64,000 nt of DNA from Otis tarda (lineage: Eukaryota; Chordata; Aves; Otidiformes; Otididae). Numbering within the stretch: position 1 is the stretch's first letter; each line of letters starts with the position of its first letter. A program made the position numbers and the translations under genes. The stretch is taken from the NCBI GenBank assembly GCA_026413225.1, contig CM048557.1, positions 56,906,987-56,970,986 on the forward strand. Reading direction: 5' to 3'. The notes under the pieces were generated by a model. That model was not told the origin of the DNA, ran no database searches, and saw nothing but the letters and a program-made list of their open reading frames with translations. This document shows, piece after piece, positions 63,006 to 64,000 of the stretch.

Positions 63006-64000
63006 AGTCTTACATTAAGGCTGCTGTTACTTCTTCTTACAAGTATTTTATGATGCTGACCTGTCTATTTTAGCTTGTGATTGACTCTTCAGCTCAGCAG
63101 GAGAGGATCTTTTGTCATTATTTGTGCCATTCATGAATTTCCATGTGCTTTATTCCTTGCTTTCTAGCCCAGGTTAAGTGTCAGTGTACCTGTACAAAGC
63201 AAACCTTTATTTCTCTGTTCGTCTTCCCCTTGCAGGGAGTCAATTATCACAGGTTCAGCAAAGCAGGAGTGTATCAGTCCCCAGATGGGACAGCCACCTG
63301 GGGAAATGCTGCTAGAAAGTGTTTGTGCCTTCATGAATGGCACCGTTACTTCAAGTCAGTAACAAAGTTGTGTTTCTCCTGGACATTTGACTGTGTTACA
63401 GGAAATGTCAAAAGGAGAAATGAAACTAAATTTTTGGTTACTTGCTTCCATTAAAAAACTTGTCATAATTTTCACAATAGCATCCCCAGTGTTACGCCCG
63501 GATTCAAATTGAGATAATTGCATTCTGCCTAACTGAATTTCTGTTCTGGAGTTCAGTTGGATAGACTAACTCTTTTTTGCTGCCAGAATTCAAATGTCAT
63601 TTAGGTGCTCAATCTGCTTTTAAATAATTTTTCTACTCTCCAGAGAAAGGTTGATGGCAGTTCAGATACTGCAATGGTTAATATTATAACAATACATATA
63701 AATAAATAAAGGAATTTCAAGAGTGACTGAACTGATTCCTATACACAGGCATACACATGAGCACATGACCCTTCAAGATGAGAGGCAGTATATGAGACAC
63801 TACGTTGTAAGACATTGCGATGTTATTATGCTTTGTATGAAGGATGCTATATAAAATATTAATGTATTTCATTAAAATGACTCTTAATGTCAATATGTAG
63901 TGTGACGGTGCCATGATTTCTTATGTTAGTAGGTGCTTTACTAGAAGTTATAACTTTACATTATTCAACCACAATAGTCTCTGTAGTAAATGTATTGTCT

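Larger units (their letters stand above)
60715..64000. other. Unique AT-rich non-coding DNA
   Basis: No gene recognised. A runs lie at about 61917-61928, 62220-62234 and 62758-62774. An ancient-repeat-like word CCAATGACTTCAGTGGGAGC occurs at 62960-62979 with a possible inverted partner around 62857-62888. A candidate non-coding exon at 63236-63354 is discussed in the findings. Open frames of up to 103 codons have no recognised domain. Confidence 0.45.

Noticed and set aside
1..64000. CRISPR arrays, bacterial operons, riboswitches, integrated phage
   Set aside because: The window has vertebrate texture throughout (CR1, LTR, MIR/L3-like repeats, microsatellites); no regularly spaced repeats or bacterial gene packing are present.

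Overview
The window looks like a stretch of bird nuclear genome, either a gene desert or the inside of a very long intron. The case for a bird rests on three things: fragments of CR1 non-LTR retrotransposons with ATTCTATGA-type 3' ends, one long solo retroviral LTR of a type I remember from bird genomes, and an AT-rich, repeat-poor background with only a few old retroposon remnants. No exon of a recognisable protein-coding gene was found on either strand, and no rRNA, tRNA, snRNA or CRISPR array. The species, chromosome and neighbouring genes cannot be named from this sequence.

Layout. 1-23 kb is mostly unique AT-rich DNA with homopolymer runs, one short CR1 tail (7.07 kb) and a 196-bp polypyrimidine tract (8.29-8.48 kb). 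23.0-23.4 kb holds a minus-strand CR1 3' end joined to a G-rich purine minisatellite. 24.6-29 kb contains two ancient MIR/L3-like retroposons. 29-39 kb is unique sequence with a run of 21 G (34.88 kb) and strong splice-acceptor-like tracts (36.2-36.6 kb). 39.06-40.43 kb is a repeat cluster: a younger CR1 inserted into an older CR1, followed by a short CR1 tail in the opposite direction. 43.5-49.1 kb carries more MIR/L3-like remnants and a nearly palindromic fold-back element of about 330 bp (48.25-48.57 kb); a more decayed relative lies at 53.13-53.24 kb. 55.97 kb has a joined splice acceptor and donor that match the zero-length-exon (recursive splice site) pattern. 57.0-57.3 kb has a short hairpin in unique-looking sequence. 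59.57-60.71 kb is a minus-strand solo LTR with TATA, CCAAT and AATAAA signals. The remainder to 64 kb is unique AT-rich DNA with one candidate non-coding exon (63.2 kb).

The features do not form a pathway. The main functional possibilities are regulatory or RNA-level: the LTR promoter facing left, the fold-back element as a source of double-stranded RNA if transcribed, and the recursive-splice-like site, which if real would place the window in a long intron read on the + strand. I found no convincing new biological system; these are the leads I would check first.
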